From assembly GCA_017528345.1 (NCBI GenBank), contig JAFXOX010000014.1:1-64000 (forward strand): DNA of 64,000 bases, written 5' to 3'. Positions 55,122 to 64,000 of this stretch are shown here, one piece after another. Positions within the stretch are counted from its first letter, which is position 1, and each line of letters opens with the position of its first letter. The notes beneath the pieces are model-generated. The model ran no database searches, was not told the DNA's origin, and worked only from the letters and a program-made list of their open reading frames with translations. A program made the translations under genes and the position numbers. This DNA is from Desulfovibrio sp. (GTDB lineage: Bacteria; Desulfobacterota; Desulfovibrionia; Desulfovibrionales; Desulfovibrionaceae).

Positions 55122-56531
55122 TTAGTGTTGTCGAATGGCTTTCATGGCTTTTTTGCGCTTGTACATTTCCTGATCGGCTCGTCTGAACATCGACTCAAAG
55201 CAATTGTCTGTTTGTGGATTGAACCTGGAAAAGCCAAGAGCTGCCGAAATTCTCTCCCAGTAGTCCAACGTCTGATCTTCTGAAATCTGAGCAATGGTTT
55301 TGTCAAACTTGGCAATGAGCTGGTCCACCACTGCAAAATCCTGGCCTTTGATAATCACGACAAATTCGTCCCCGCCGATACGAAAGACCGGCGAGTGGTC
55401 AAAGATGGTACAGACAAGAGCGCAGAGCTTCTTGATGGCAATATTGCCCTTGTCGTGACCAAAGGTATCGTTGATGCGCTTGAGGAAATTGAGATCGATG
55501 ACCGCAACGCCATAGTCCAGATTGCCGCTGCCAATCTCCCATTCAATCTTCTTCACTTCCTTGTCATAGGCGAGTTTATTTCTGATGCCGGTAAGCGCGT
55601 CCCTGTTGGCAAGCTCGCTTAATTCTTTGGCCTGGTTTTCAGCCTGGATGATATTGATCACATAGCGCTTAATGTCCTTGGACATCTTGACGATGGCCTG
55701 TGCCAGGGCTCGGACTTCGTTGTCGGTATGGATATTGGGCATCTCCATGACCAGGCTTTCAATGCTTTTCTGCTCGTGACTTTGCCTGGCAAAGCGAGTC
55801 GTCCCCTCTTCAAGAATCCGGATGGGCTGCACGACCGTCTTTGAGATCCAGGAGAGAAAAGCCAGTGTGGAGATGAGGCAGACACACAGGGTCAGAAGCA
55901 CGTTTCGTGTGATATTGTGGATGATAACCCGGTGAATTTCGTCCACCAGAACGTCGACGCAGAGCTCGGCAAAAAATCGTCCGTCTTTGTCCACGAGAGG
56001 AAGAACTCCGGTGTAATCGTGCCCCCAGTAGGCCACATCGTCAAAAAAGGTGATTTTTCCGGAAGTATTGATGGCGTTATAGTATTTTTCAACAGCTTCG
56101 ACGGGGTACTGATCACGGGTGAGCTCGCCGAGATGGACTTCGTTGTCAGGAATATGCTCCTTTTCATAGGCCGACATACCGGCAATGACATTTTTGACGT
56201 TATCGTATCTGGTCGTATTGAGCGGAACGATGACGTAGAGAAAATGGATATCATGGGTATCTTTGATCAGGTCAAAAAATACCTGCATGTCCTGATAGTG
56301 TTGGGACTTCACCCCACTTGCCAGACACGTCTTCAGATCCTCGATGTCCAGACGGCTGCTGACATATTTGAGCAGATCGGTCATGTAGGCTTCATAGCGC
56401 TTATACATCGCCTGCCTGGTGTTGAAGTAGGTCAGTGCCCCGAGCATACTACAGAGCAAAACGGTGAAGCTAAGGCAACCACAGAGAATACTGCGATGAA
56501 GAGGTTGCTTGTGCTTGTTCATGAAAATCAC
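55122..56531 (-). CDS. Membrane-bound diguanylate cyclase (GGDEF)
   Basis: A 469-residue sensor. An N-terminal transmembrane helix (FTVLLCSMLGALTYF), a periplasmic region of about 170 residues, a second helix (VLLTLCVCLISTLAFLSW) and a HAMP-like linker lead to a GGDEF domain with RIGGDEF intact and DLNFLKRINDTFGHD. It should make cyclic-di-GMP, opposing the HD-GYP protein at 15186. ATG 56522 (MNKHKQP) is an alternative start 9 bases downstream. Confidence 0.9.
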   Translation of the reverse strand: MIFMNKHKQPLHRSILCGCLSFTVLLCSMLGALTYFNTRQAMYKRYEAYMTDLLKYVSSRLDIEDLKTCLASGVKSQHYQDMQVFFDLIKDTHDIHFLYVIVPLNTTRYDNVKNVIAGMSAYEKEHIPDNEVHLGELTRDQYPVEAVEKYYNAINTSGKITFFDDVAYWGHDYTGVLPLVDKDGRFFAELCVDVLVDEIHRVIIHNITRNVLLTLCVCLISTLAFLSWISKTVVQPIRILEEGTTRFARQSHEQKSIESLVMEMPNIHTDNEVRALAQAIVKMSKDIKRYVINIIQAENQAKELSELANRDALTGIRNKLAYDKEVKKIEWEIGSGNLDYGVAVIDLNFLKRINDTFGHDKGNIAIKKLCALVCTIFDHSPVFRIGGDEFVVIIKGQDFAVVDQLIAKFDKTIAQISEDQTLDYWERISAALGFSRFNPQTDNCFESMFRRADQEMYKRKKAMKAIRQH

Positions 56532-56754
56532 CGTTGTCTCACAAGGACTTCTTTGTTCTTGGCAAAGGCTTTGCGCATCCTGCCAGTGGCGAAGGCAAGC
56601 TTCAAAGAACTCTGCTTGCCGCAGGATGGTTCAGCGTACCCTGAAGCGTTTTTTGCCAGGCACGTTTTGGAGATGCTCATCTCTTTTAGCATCAGGGACA
56701 GAAGCGCTCAGCTCAATACAGATAAGGTCTGAGGACATTTTGTGAAGTGGAGGT

Positions 56755-59094
56755 TCAGGAAAAATAGACAATGGTTTTGCCGCAGCCGCCCTGATCTTCC
56801 GGGGCAAGCTCGTAATGGTCAATGCCGGGATACTTGTCGAGATAGCTGTGCAGTTCACGCCGCAGGACACCTGTGCCCCGGCCGTGGATAATTTCCACAC
56901 AGCTTGGCCCGCCCACAAGGTGATTATCCAGAAAACGCTGCACCGCACTGCGCGCTTCGGAAGCGGTCATGCCGCGCACATCGACCATCAGGGAAAAGCC
57001 AAGGTCAGCGGCTGCCGCCTGCGATGAGGAGGTCTGTAGCTGTCTCTGCGCGCTTGCAAGCGCTTCAAGCTCACTGGCCCTGGCCCACAGACTGATACCG
57101 CCAAGATCAAGGCGCAGACGCTCGCGCTTGGGATCGGTATCGGTAATGGTTCCAATTTTGCCAAGGCCTTTGTGGCGTACGCGCATGCCGTTGGCAAAGT
57201 CCTGGGCTTTGGCCGGCTGGGCTTCCTGGGCCTGTGTGGACTCTGAGAGGTCGCGGCGCAGCTGCTTGAGGCGGTTGAGAGCCTCCTTGTTTTTGAGCTT
57301 TTCGGCGTGCACATCCTGCATGAGCTGTTGAATGTGGCCTGAGATCTCGGTTTGTAAACGTTCACGCTCTTTGTGCAGACGCTCTTTGAGGTGGACGGCC
57401 TCATCCTTGGTCTTTTTCTGCAGACGGATGAGCTGCTCAAGCTCTGCCTCGCGCTCAACGGCAAGTTGGTTGAGGCGATCAATCTGGGCTGTGGTGTCTC
57501 CTGCGCCAAGCAGGAGAATATTCTGAGCCCGCTCAAGGATCTCCGGGGCAAGACCGTGATCGCGGGCAACGGTCAGCGTTTGGCTCTGACCCACCTGATC
57601 GTAGGCCAGACGAAAGAGCGGCCGCAGACTCTGGGGGTCAAAGAGCATGGAGGCAGCACGCACATGTTCTGTGGAAAGCGCCCAGATTTTCAGACTGGGA
57701 AAATGGGTTGCCGAAAGTACACAGGCCCCGCGCTCAAGCAGCGCATCGAGCACAGCCTGGGCAAGGGCCGCACCCTGAGTCGGATCTGTCCCTGCTCCAA
57801 ATTCATCAAGCAGCACAAGACTGCCGGGCCCAAGGTATTTCCAGGCCTTGGAGAGATGGGTGATCTGGGCGGTAAAGGTTGAAACATGGTCTTCAATGTC
57901 CTGCTCGTCGCCAATAAAGGCATCAAGACGTGTGGGCCAGAAAAGATGTGAGCCTGGCGCTGCCGGCACAGGCAGGCCACTTGCTGCCATGGCGCAGATT
58001 AGGCCAAGGGTTTTGAGGCAGACGGTTTTGCCGGCCGCATTGCTGCCTGAGATGAGAAGGCAGCGGTCATCGGGGCGCAGGAGAATGTTCAGAGGCCGCA
58101 CAGCTCGTTTTTGTTCGTTTTTGGCGTCTTTGGCCTGCAGGGCAAGAAGCGGATGACGCGCTTCGAGAAGTTCAAGACCCTGTTCACGCGCGGTGAAATG
58201 CACGCACTGCCCGTCAAGAGCCTCGGAAAGTTTGCCTTTGGCCTGCAGAAGATCAAGGGCTGTGAGCAGAGAAAGCGCCTGATCCACAGCTTCGCGCTCT
58301 GTACGCAAAAGGCCTGTGAGGTAGCCCAGGACCTGCATTTCTTCCTCGCGTTCTTCGCGACGAAGCTCCTGCAGGCGGTTATTGAGCTCAACGAGAAACA
58401 TCGGCTCAAAATAACAGGTTTCCCCTGTCTGCGACCAGTCGTGGAGAATGCCCTGCAGCCGGCCTTTATAGGTCGCCTTGAGCGGCAGAACATAGCGGTC
58501 CTGGGAAATGGTCATGAATTCGTCCTGCAGATAGGGCAGAATATTGTAGCGCGCGGCAAAGTCATGGACCTTGCGCAGACAGTTCTGATGGAGGCTGCGA
58601 ATATCCTGGCGCAGGCGGAAAAGCTCCGGGGAGCTTTCGTCCTTGAGCTGGGCATCATCGGAGATGCAGCGGTTCAGGGCATGGAAGAGCTCGCGCGGAA
58701 GCTGTGTTTCCTGAAAATGGGCGAGAAGCCTGGGCCATTTCTGGGAAGAGGCGGGAAGGGTCAGGGCCTGCATGGCCTGTTTGGCCTGATTGAGGACACT
58801 GCGCAGGGCCCAGAAAGCGTCAATATCGGCAATGAAGCGGCTGCCGGAGAGCTTGCGCAGCATGGGGGAAATATCGGCAAAGCCTGTGGGCGCAAAAAGC
58901 CTGGCTGCGTCACTGTCGTGAAACCAGACAAGGGCGTCGGCAAAAAGCGCCAGAGCTTCCTCTGCCTCATCCATATGGGCAAGTGGCGCTGTGCGCTGCG
59001 CGATCTCACGGCCTTCCTGGGAATGACAGAAGGAAGCCAGAAGGCTTGTGATCTTGGGAAATTCCAGAGCCTGAAGTGTGCGTGGGTGAATCAT
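56755..59094 (-). CDS. mutS2: MutS2 ATPase/endonuclease
   Basis: A 779-residue MutS2. Walker A SGSNAAGKTVCLKT, Walker B LVLLDEFGAGTDPTQG, a long coiled coil (about 500-630, rich in Glu, Lys and Arg) and a C-terminal Smr nuclease domain (VDVRGMTASEARSAV with the DxR motif, IIHGRGTGVLRRELH). MutS2 acts in recombination suppression or ribosome rescue rather than mismatch repair. It follows rpsU with a terminator between, an arrangement I associate with Desulfovibrio-type genomes. Confidence 0.95.
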   Translation of the reverse strand: MIHPRTLQALEFPKITSLLASFCHSQEGREIAQRTAPLAHMDEAEEALALFADALVWFHDSDAARLFAPTGFADISPMLRKLSGSRFIADIDAFWALRSVLNQAKQAMQALTLPASSQKWPRLLAHFQETQLPRELFHALNRCISDDAQLKDESSPELFRLRQDIRSLHQNCLRKVHDFAARYNILPYLQDEFMTISQDRYVLPLKATYKGRLQGILHDWSQTGETCYFEPMFLVELNNRLQELRREEREEEMQVLGYLTGLLRTEREAVDQALSLLTALDLLQAKGKLSEALDGQCVHFTAREQGLELLEARHPLLALQAKDAKNEQKRAVRPLNILLRPDDRCLLISGSNAAGKTVCLKTLGLICAMAASGLPVPAAPGSHLFWPTRLDAFIGDEQDIEDHVSTFTAQITHLSKAWKYLGPGSLVLLDEFGAGTDPTQGAALAQAVLDALLERGACVLSATHFPSLKIWALSTEHVRAASMLFDPQSLRPLFRLAYDQVGQSQTLTVARDHGLAPEILERAQNILLLGAGDTTAQIDRLNQLAVEREAELEQLIRLQKKTKDEAVHLKERLHKERERLQTEISGHIQQLMQDVHAEKLKNKEALNRLKQLRRDLSESTQAQEAQPAKAQDFANGMRVRHKGLGKIGTITDTDPKRERLRLDLGGISLWARASELEALASAQRQLQTSSSQAAAADLGFSLMVDVRGMTASEARSAVQRFLDNHLVGGPSCVEIIHGRGTGVLRRELHSYLDKYPGIDHYELAPEDQGGCGKTIVYFS

Positions 59095-59132
59095 GTGTGG
59101 CTGCCGGATAACCGGGCTTGGCTTCAGGAGAG

Positions 59133-59168
59133 AAAAAAAATGCGGGGAACCATCAAGGATTCCCCGCA
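59133..59168 (-). terminator. Rho-independent terminator downstream of rpsU
   Basis: tgcggggaa / ttccccgca 9-bp perfect stem plus inner cc/gg pairs, followed on the minus strand by eight T residues. It lies about 280 bases beyond the rpsU stop. Confidence 0.85.
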
Positions 59169-59449
59169 GGATCTTTCCATCCCCGGAGTAACCGGAGAAT
59201 TCGAGAAGTTTGAGGCTGCCGTCATAAAGACAGAACAGGAATTATGCAGCGTTTCAGACCTACGTCGCATGGCCCATGCCCTGCGACCTGTTTCCTTAGG
59301 GTTTCCCCTTGCCGCTGTGCTTTTGGTAAACTATCCGACACTGAGCTTCCATGCCGGACACCTGTTTCCCAAAGTCCATTGACAGAACCTGTCCAAGGTA
59401 CGTGCCCGTTTACCGGGCTGAACAGGCGGGGAAATGTCTTTCTTCGGGC
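59169..59449 (-). other. Structured non-coding region between rpsU and its terminator
   Basis: No gene. On the minus strand several tight hairpins occur in a row: gcccg-gtaaa-cgggc, ggg-gaaa-ccc (GNRA-type loop), gtcgca...tgcgac, then the terminator. This pattern could be a small RNA or 3' UTR; I could not match it to 6S, SRP, RNase P or a riboswitch class. Confidence 0.35.
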
Positions 59450-59653
59450 TTAGGATGCATTCATCTTCCGCGCTTTCTTGAGAAGGCGCTTCCGAGCTGC
59501 AGCCTTTTTCTTCTTGCGCATCACACTGGGCTTTTCATAGTGCTGACGTTTTTTCATTTCTGAAAGAATGCCAGCTTTTTCGACTTGCTTCTTGAATCTG
59601 CGCAAGGCCAAATCGAAATTGTAGTCGTCCTCGTTGAGAAACACTCCGGGCAA
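59450..59653 (-). CDS. rpsU: 30S ribosomal protein S21
   Basis: A 67-residue basic protein. The start is TTG 59653: gggaggtgat lies just upstream and the product then begins [20 protein letters not shown], which I recall as the usual Desulfovibrio S21 beginning. The longer frame from an upstream ATG would place the ribosome site inside the gene. The C-terminus is Lys/Arg-rich ([18 protein letters not shown]). Head of the macromolecular synthesis region (rpsU ... dnaG, rpoD). Confidence 0.95.
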   Translation of the reverse strand: MPGVFLNEDDYNFDLALRRFKKQVEKAGILSEMKKRQHYEKPSVMRKKKKAAARKRLLKKARKMNAS

Positions 59654-59760
59654 ATATATCACCTCCCTTGAGAAATGTTGAGGGAGCCAAAAGTTTTCTT
59701 CGTCTGTGACCCCACCTTCATGCAAAAGGATTGTCCAAGAGACTTTTTGGTACGAAAAGC

Positions 59761-59829
59761 CTAAGGGCCTGTTGCCTGAAACTCTGTGAAGCCGCCGACA
59801 AAGAGCACTTTTGCCATGGCGACGTGCAT
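59761..59829 (-). CDS. Possible 22-residue leader peptide upstream of rpsU
   Basis: ATG 59829 has gggag at 6-base spacing and encodes [18 protein letters not shown] before TAG. No family. It lies between the candidate rpsU promoter and rpsU, so it could be a regulatory leader; it could equally be chance. Confidence 0.2.
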   Translation of the reverse strand: MHVAMAKVLFVGGFTEFQATGP

Positions 59830-59939
59830 CTTAACTCCCGCAATAGGGCTCTGTGGGAGCCCGCCGAGATCGGCTCTCTCACGATTGTGAAATTTGAGCC
59901 GGGGGATTGTCTCTCCCTGAAGGAAGAGATTTGTGAGAG

Positions 59940-59968
59940 ATGATGTACGGTTTTTCCGTCTTTGTCAA
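59940..59968 (-). promoter_or_regulatory. Candidate sigma-70 promoter for rpsU
   Basis: On the minus strand TTGACA (59968-59963), 17-bp spacer and CATCAT (59945-59940, 4 of 6 to consensus). It would give a leader of roughly 280 bases. Confidence 0.3.
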
Positions 59969-60075
59969 TGCTTGTAATCCCCAAGAAAAAAACAAGCAAT
60001 TTTTATGCCAGTGATGTCATATTGTGCAGATTTTCGCACTATAAGGACATGAGGCAGAGATGACGAGGTAGAAAA

Positions 60076-60348
60076 TTAATTCACGGATTCTTTAAGTTGT
60101 TTACCGGCGTGGAATTTGACAACTTTGCAAGCCGGAATGGTCAAGGGAGCACCTGTCTGAGGATTGCGACCCTGGCGCTCTTTACGATCGGAAACCGTAA
60201 AGGTCCCGAAGTTGGCCAAAGCCAGACGCTCTTCGCTGCGCAGGGTGTCGGTGACAACCTCCACAAAAGAGTTCAGCACTTTTTCGGCAACGGCTTTGGT
60301 CAGACCGGTTTTTGTTGCAATCTTCTCAATGAATTCGGCTTTTGTCAT
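60076..60348 (-). CDS. HU/IHF-family DNA-binding protein
   Basis: A 90-residue histone-like protein: [50 protein letters not shown] with the DNA-inserting Pro in the arm, and [17 protein letters not shown] 60348 is chosen; the upstream extension to 60480 has no HU similarity. HU versus IHF cannot be settled by eye, but the NPQTG arm and length fit HU. Expected to act as a chromosome-compacting dimer. Confidence 0.93.
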   Translation of the reverse strand: MTKAEFIEKIATKTGLTKAVAEKVLNSFVEVVTDTLRSEERLALANFGTFTVSDRKERQGRNPQTGAPLTIPACKVVKFHAGKQLKESVN

Positions 60349-60620
60349 GAACTGATCAGCGTCATGGCCCGTGAACGGGTAGGAAACGCTGCCTCCAATG
60401 TTTTCCTGGTTATGCCCTGCTTTGCAAGCAGGAACTGTTGAGTTGAACAAAACATGGTTTCCACACCGATGATTAAGCACTGCAAGAAAGAAGGGCAGAA
60501 ATCAGAGGAGGATGAGGAGGTGTCGCGAGCCCGGTGCTGTGCAGCGCGAAAATTCAGGAAAGAAGCTTAAAAACGGTGAATTTTAGGATGCCGAGTGCTG
60601 ATGTAGCCCATTCATTCTGT

Positions 60621-61436
60621 TCATGTCAATACGTCTCTGAAAAAAGCCGCGAGTAGCTGGAAGTTTTGGACGGAAAGCTCTTCAGGCCGCACACATGGCA
60701 GGAGACCGAGATCAGCGAGAATGCCCTGATAGTTCTGGATTTTGGCGCTGCGCAGAATGTGGGCAAGCTGCTTGCGGCGTTGCTGGAAGCAGAGCCTGAG
60801 AAGGGCACGCAGAGGGGGAAGGAGTGTGGAATCTGGACGCTGGCTTTTGGGGCTGAAGCAGACAACGGCTGAATCCACCTTGGGGGGCGGCGTAAAATTG
60901 CCGGGTTTGACCGCAAAGGCCAGACGCGCTTCGAGGAAGCTCTGAACCCAGACAGAAAGCGCTCCATAGCTTTTGTGGCCTGGGGTGGCACAAAGGCGCT
61001 GGGCAACTTCCTTTTGCACCATAAACATGGCCTGTTTGAGATCGCAGACCTGTTCGGCAATGGTCCAGATGAGAGGAGAGGCAACATTGTAGGGGAGATT
61101 GCCCACAACGGTGAAATGCGCTCCGCAAAGACGACGAAAATCAAAGCTTAAGGCATCACAGAGCACACAGCAGGTGGCATTTTTTGCCGCTTTTTGTCGC
61201 TGTCTTGCCCAGTAGGCATCTTTTTCCAGTAAAAGAAGACGTCTGTGGGGACAACGTTCTAGGACGTCTGTAAGGGCGCCGGCACCCGGTCCGATTTCAA
61301 GAATCTGATCGTCCTCTGTCAAGGAAAGCTGCGCGCACATCTGCTCGCAGATGGCAGGATTGTGCAGGAAATTTTGCCCAAGGGATTTTTTGAGCCTTGG
61401 CTGGGATTGGGGTATTGGCGAAGTGGATGCTGGCAT
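60621..61436 (-). CDS. rsmA: 16S rRNA (adenine1518/1519-N6)-dimethyltransferase RsmA (KsgA)
   Basis: A 271-residue SAM methyltransferase. N-terminal KKSLGQNFLHNPAI, motif I ILEIGPGAGALTDVL, catalytic motif IV VGNLPYNVASPL, and QKEVAQRL further on. The C-terminal PPPKVDSAVVCF is also typical. It dimethylates two adenines in helix 45 of 16S rRNA late in 30S assembly. It follows the EF-G-like gene by 15 bases on the same strand. Confidence 0.95.
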   Translation of the reverse strand: MPASTSPIPQSQPRLKKSLGQNFLHNPAICEQMCAQLSLTEDDQILEIGPGAGALTDVLERCPHRRLLLLEKDAYWARQRQKAAKNATCCVLCDALSFDFRRLCGAHFTVVGNLPYNVASPLIWTIAEQVCDLKQAMFMVQKEVAQRLCATPGHKSYGALSVWVQSFLEARLAFAVKPGNFTPPPKVDSAVVCFSPKSQRPDSTLLPPLRALLRLCFQQRRKQLAHILRSAKIQNYQGILADLGLLPCVRPEELSVQNFQLLAAFFRDVLT

Positions 61437-61451
61437 AGGCTTTCAGAGGTC

Positions 61452-63359
61452 TTATGGCCTGGCAAAGCGGTCTGGCCTGAGCAAAAACTGACAGCGGCCG
61501 CCTGTTGCCGAACGCAGGCGTGTGGAAAAGTTGGAGAGGGATTCCAGAAAAGCCTCGGCGACAATGCGTTTGCGCACAACGGTAGTGCTTCTGACCTCCT
61601 CAAGGCTGAGAATGCGCACATCAAGACTTTGCAGAAGATGCAGGGCGCTGCCCAGGCAGTCAGGCAGGGAAGTGAGCTCAAGATGCATGATGGGGGAGAG
61701 CAGCACAGGTTTTGCCTGCTCAAGGGCTTTGCTGAGCGCCATCTGGGCTGCGCGGGTGAGAGCTTCTTCTGCGTGTGGTCCGTCCTGGGCTAGGGCACAA
61801 ATTTCCACAGAGAGGCCACAGAGGGGCCAGCCTGCGAGTACGCCGCGCTGACAGACTGTCTGTATGGCTGCACGTATGGCGCAGGTTTCGCTCTCTGAGA
61901 GGCTAAGGCTTTGGGCAAAAAGCGTGACAATTTTGGCCTGCTCCGGGAGCGGATGCACGCACAGGCTGAGCGAGGCAGAGCCTGAGGTAGTCTCACACTG
62001 GGCTGAGGCTTCGGCTTCCTGGAGGATGCTTTCTTTATGCCGCACCTGCGGAGCCTGTGCCCGAATTGTGAGGCCAAATTCGCGCAGAAGGCGTTCACGC
62101 AGAATTTCCAGATGCAGTTCACCCAGCCCTGAGACGAGATAGGTACCTGTTGCGGCATCGCGGTGGATTTCAAGGCTTGGGTCTTCATCGGCAATGCGTG
62201 CAAGGGCCTGGCCAAGGCGTGGGTAGTCGGACTCCTGCATGGCCTCAAGGCTTTGTCTGAGAACTGGCGGGTGCTGAGCAAGCGGGCTGTGATGGATGGC
62301 TGTATCGGTCAGCGTATCGCCTGGCCGCAGATGTCCCCCCTGAATGGCCACAATATCGCCGGCAAAGGCTTCTTCAAGGGCAAGAAAGCGTTCGGCATCG
62401 GGCCTGAAAAGCGCAAGGGAAATAGCCTGGCCATCGGACAGGGTAAGCCTCTGATGATTGCTGAGGTGGCCGCTTGTGAGGCGCAAAAAGGCGTAGCGCT
62501 CCTCCCTGTGCCAGACAATTTTAAAGACATGCGCCTCAAGGGCTGCAGAACCCGAAGCATTCGAAGGCGCAGGTAAAAAATCGGCGACAGCTGAGAGCAG
62601 CTCAGTGACGCCAAGATTCTGCAGGGCACTTCCGCAGAGGACCGGGACAAGTTTGCGGGATTGGCAGGCCCTTGCGCAGGCCTCTTTGACATCTTTTGTC
62701 GTAAAGCTGCCTTCAAGCCAGAGGGAGAGAAAGGTATCGTCAGCTTCGGCAAGGCGCTCTAACAGGCTTTCGTGCAAGGATTGGGCTTGCTCTGGCATAT
62801 CTGAAGATGGGGACGACAAAAGGGAGCAGACGCCAGTGAGTTGGGGGGCATCTTGCGTGCTCTCGCTAGCGCCAAGGGGCAGGGTGAGAAGGGCTGGGGT
62901 GATGCCAAGGCGTGATGCAAGCTCGCCCAAGACATCCGTAAACCTGCCATCACGGCGATCACATTTATTGATAAAGATGAGACTTGGCAGACCTCGTTCG
63001 CTGAGGTGCCGCCAGACAGCCTCTGTCTGGGCCTCAACTCCGTCCACAGCCGAGACGATGACTATGGCCGCATCGACGGCGCTGAGACTCCGTTCCACTT
63101 CACCTGAGAAATCCACATGCCCTGGCGTATCCACAAGATTGAGGCGCAAGCCCTGCCAGAAGCAGGAAATGGCCGAAGCTGTGATGCTGATGCCGCGTTT
63201 TTGTTCTTCAGGGAGAAAGTCCATGACCGTTGAGCCGGCATCGACTTCGCCCATGACGGAAATAGCCTGGCAATGAAAGAGCACACGCTCGCAAAGGGTG
63301 GTTTTGCCAGCATCGACATGCGCCGCAAGGGCGATATTGCGTATCTTGTCGTGACTCAT
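61452..63359 (-). CDS. Elongation factor G-like translational GTPase
   Basis: A 635-residue GTPase, shorter than canonical EF-G (about 690-700). G1 AHVDAGKTT, switch I region EEQKRGISI, G3 DTPGH, G4 NKCD. Domains II-V follow in order, with GLGELHLEIL in domain III and a diverged, Ala/Leu/Ser-rich domain IV-V. It is a paralogue rather than the main fusA product, because no rpsL/rpsG/tuf neighbours are present. Possible roles are ribosome recycling, a stress-specific EF-G or ribosomal protection; the sequence alone does not decide. Confidence 0.82.
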   Translation of the reverse strand: MSHDKIRNIALAAHVDAGKTTLCERVLFHCQAISVMGEVDAGSTVMDFLPEEQKRGISITASAISCFWQGLRLNLVDTPGHVDFSGEVERSLSAVDAAIVIVSAVDGVEAQTEAVWRHLSERGLPSLIFINKCDRRDGRFTDVLGELASRLGITPALLTLPLGASESTQDAPQLTGVCSLLSSPSSDMPEQAQSLHESLLERLAEADDTFLSLWLEGSFTTKDVKEACARACQSRKLVPVLCGSALQNLGVTELLSAVADFLPAPSNASGSAALEAHVFKIVWHREERYAFLRLTSGHLSNHQRLTLSDGQAISLALFRPDAERFLALEEAFAGDIVAIQGGHLRPGDTLTDTAIHHSPLAQHPPVLRQSLEAMQESDYPRLGQALARIADEDPSLEIHRDAATGTYLVSGLGELHLEILRERLLREFGLTIRAQAPQVRHKESILQEAEASAQCETTSGSASLSLCVHPLPEQAKIVTLFAQSLSLSESETCAIRAAIQTVCQRGVLAGWPLCGLSVEICALAQDGPHAEEALTRAAQMALSKALEQAKPVLLSPIMHLELTSLPDCLGSALHLLQSLDVRILSLEEVRSTTVVRKRIVAEAFLESLSNFSTRLRSATGGRCQFLLRPDRFARP

Positions 63360-63556
63360 GGGGAGTTTTGGTCCTGGGGAGATTGGGTCGTCTCATTGAC
63401 GCTCATACGTGTTTTGGCTAGATTTTGCAAACATAAGAGCCTTGATGCTTGTGCTTTCCCCTTAGCTGGAAGAGGTGGATCTTTTGGCCGCAAGTTCAAA
63501 TCCACCTTTTTCTTCACGCTTGCCTGAAAAGCGTCCTTTCGGAGCAGCTGCCAGAT

Positions 63557-64000
63557 ATGTGTCGTCTCTCCCAAACCGTTTTTCGTCATGCCACAAACAC
63601 TGTGCTGACGCTTTGGCTTCTGGGCTTTTTTTGTGTGGGGGTCACGTGCTCGGCATGGGCCCTGGGCAATGTCCGTCTTCTTTCGTATCAGGAAGCGCGA
63701 CGCATCCTCTATGCGGAAATCTATGCTGATCACCGCATAACGCTCTATTGTGGCTTCTCCTACAGTACAGATCGGCAGCCGATGCTGCCTGAGGATTTCT
63801 GTCTCGACGTTTTCCACGACAGAGCTCTGCGTGTTGAGACAGAACATGTGGTGCCTGTGGAGAACTTTGGCAGAACCTTTGTGGAATGGCGGGAAGGGCA
63901 TTCTGAGTGTGTGGATAGCTTAGGGAGGCACTTTCGCGGCAGAAAGTGTGTAGGCAGAGTCAATGAGGAATTTCGCAGGATGGAGGCTGATCTTTATAAT
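63557..64000 (+). CDS. Endonuclease I family secreted nuclease, 3' end beyond window
   Basis: Open from ATG 63557 to the last base; 148 residues are visible. A signal peptide is likely (VLTLWLLGFFCVGVTCSAWA). Then the endonuclease I (EndA/Dns) pattern: ARRILYAEIYADHRITLYCG, TEHVVPVENFG with the catalytic His, WREGHSEC and GRKCVGRVNEEFRRMEADLYN. Paired Cys residues suggest disulfides. It would degrade extracellular DNA. The gene is cut by the window edge, not truncated biologically. Confidence 0.88.
   Translation, partial: MCRLSQTVFRHATNTVLTLWLLGFFCVGVTCSAWALGNVRLLSYQEARRILYAEIYADHRITLYCGFSYSTDRQPMLPEDFCLDVFHDRALRVETEHVVPVENFGRTFVEWREGHSECVDSLGRHFRGRKCVGRVNEEFRRMEADLYN

Larger units (their letters stand above)
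59654..60075. other. Intergenic region upstream of rpsU
   Basis: It holds a candidate promoter (59940-59968) and a possible 22-residue leader frame (59761-59829) on the minus strand. No further gene is supported. Confidence 0.4.

Noticed and set aside
58111..59382. 423-residue plus-strand frame opposite mutS2
   Set aside because: Antisense shadow of a well-conserved gene, with no family resemblance.
1..64000. CRISPR array, rRNA or tRNA genes
   Set aside because: No regularly spaced direct repeats, rRNA sequence or cloverleaf was found by reading the window.

Overview
This window looks like chromosome from an anaerobic, sulfidogenic-type deltaproteobacterium, most likely Desulfovibrionaceae. 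That is an inference from the S21 sequence, the rpsU-mutS2-dnaG-rpoD order, the many sigma-54 elements, a glycyl radical enzyme (GRE) locus and a selenoprotein. The backbone is moderately GC-rich. It is interrupted by AT-rich, probably acquired segments at 1-6300, 22000-22600 and 24800-26700.

Layout. 435-6300: thyX, then a tight run of a C5 DNA methyltransferase, an ORC/CDC6-like ATPase and a multidomain GNAT/methyltransferase fusion, a candidate anti-phage or DNA-modification system. 6987-9429: a frameshifted repeat-rich surface-type protein. 9433-12238: tautomerase, hydrolase and old yellow enzyme, with a divergent HxlR regulator. 12513-21455: ADP-ribosylglycohydrolase, DUF616 glycosyltransferase, HD-GYP response regulator, a large SNF2 helicase and a BASS-family transporter. 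22002-28215: YefM/YoeB toxin-antitoxin, an aldehyde dehydrogenase and two AAA/DUF4143-type ATPases.

28595-37145 is the most interesting stretch, all on the minus strand: a sigma-54 activator, a TauE/SafE-family exporter, an APC permease, and an operon of GRE, GRE activase and a HesB/IscA-like selenoprotein. The selenoprotein has an in-frame UGA followed at once by a SECIS-like hairpin, so ordinary ORF calling misses it. The GRE operon has a near-consensus -24/-12 promoter. The GRE catalytic cysteine is followed by Val-Ser-Thr-Gly instead of the Val-Glu expected in dehydratases and C-S lyases, so its reaction cannot be assigned from the known families.

37316-42303: a YbhGFSR-like ABC exporter. 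42518-47270: decayed IS3-like and TnpB (IS605-type) elements around an ArsR regulator, two tandem radical SAM proteins and a nitroreductase. 47309-64000: housekeeping, namely lipoprotein hydrolase, WcbI-like protein, nuclease, rpoD, dnaG, a sigma-54 activator, a GGDEF protein, mutS2, rpsU, HU, rsmA, an EF-G paralogue and a 3'-truncated endonuclease I gene running off the window.
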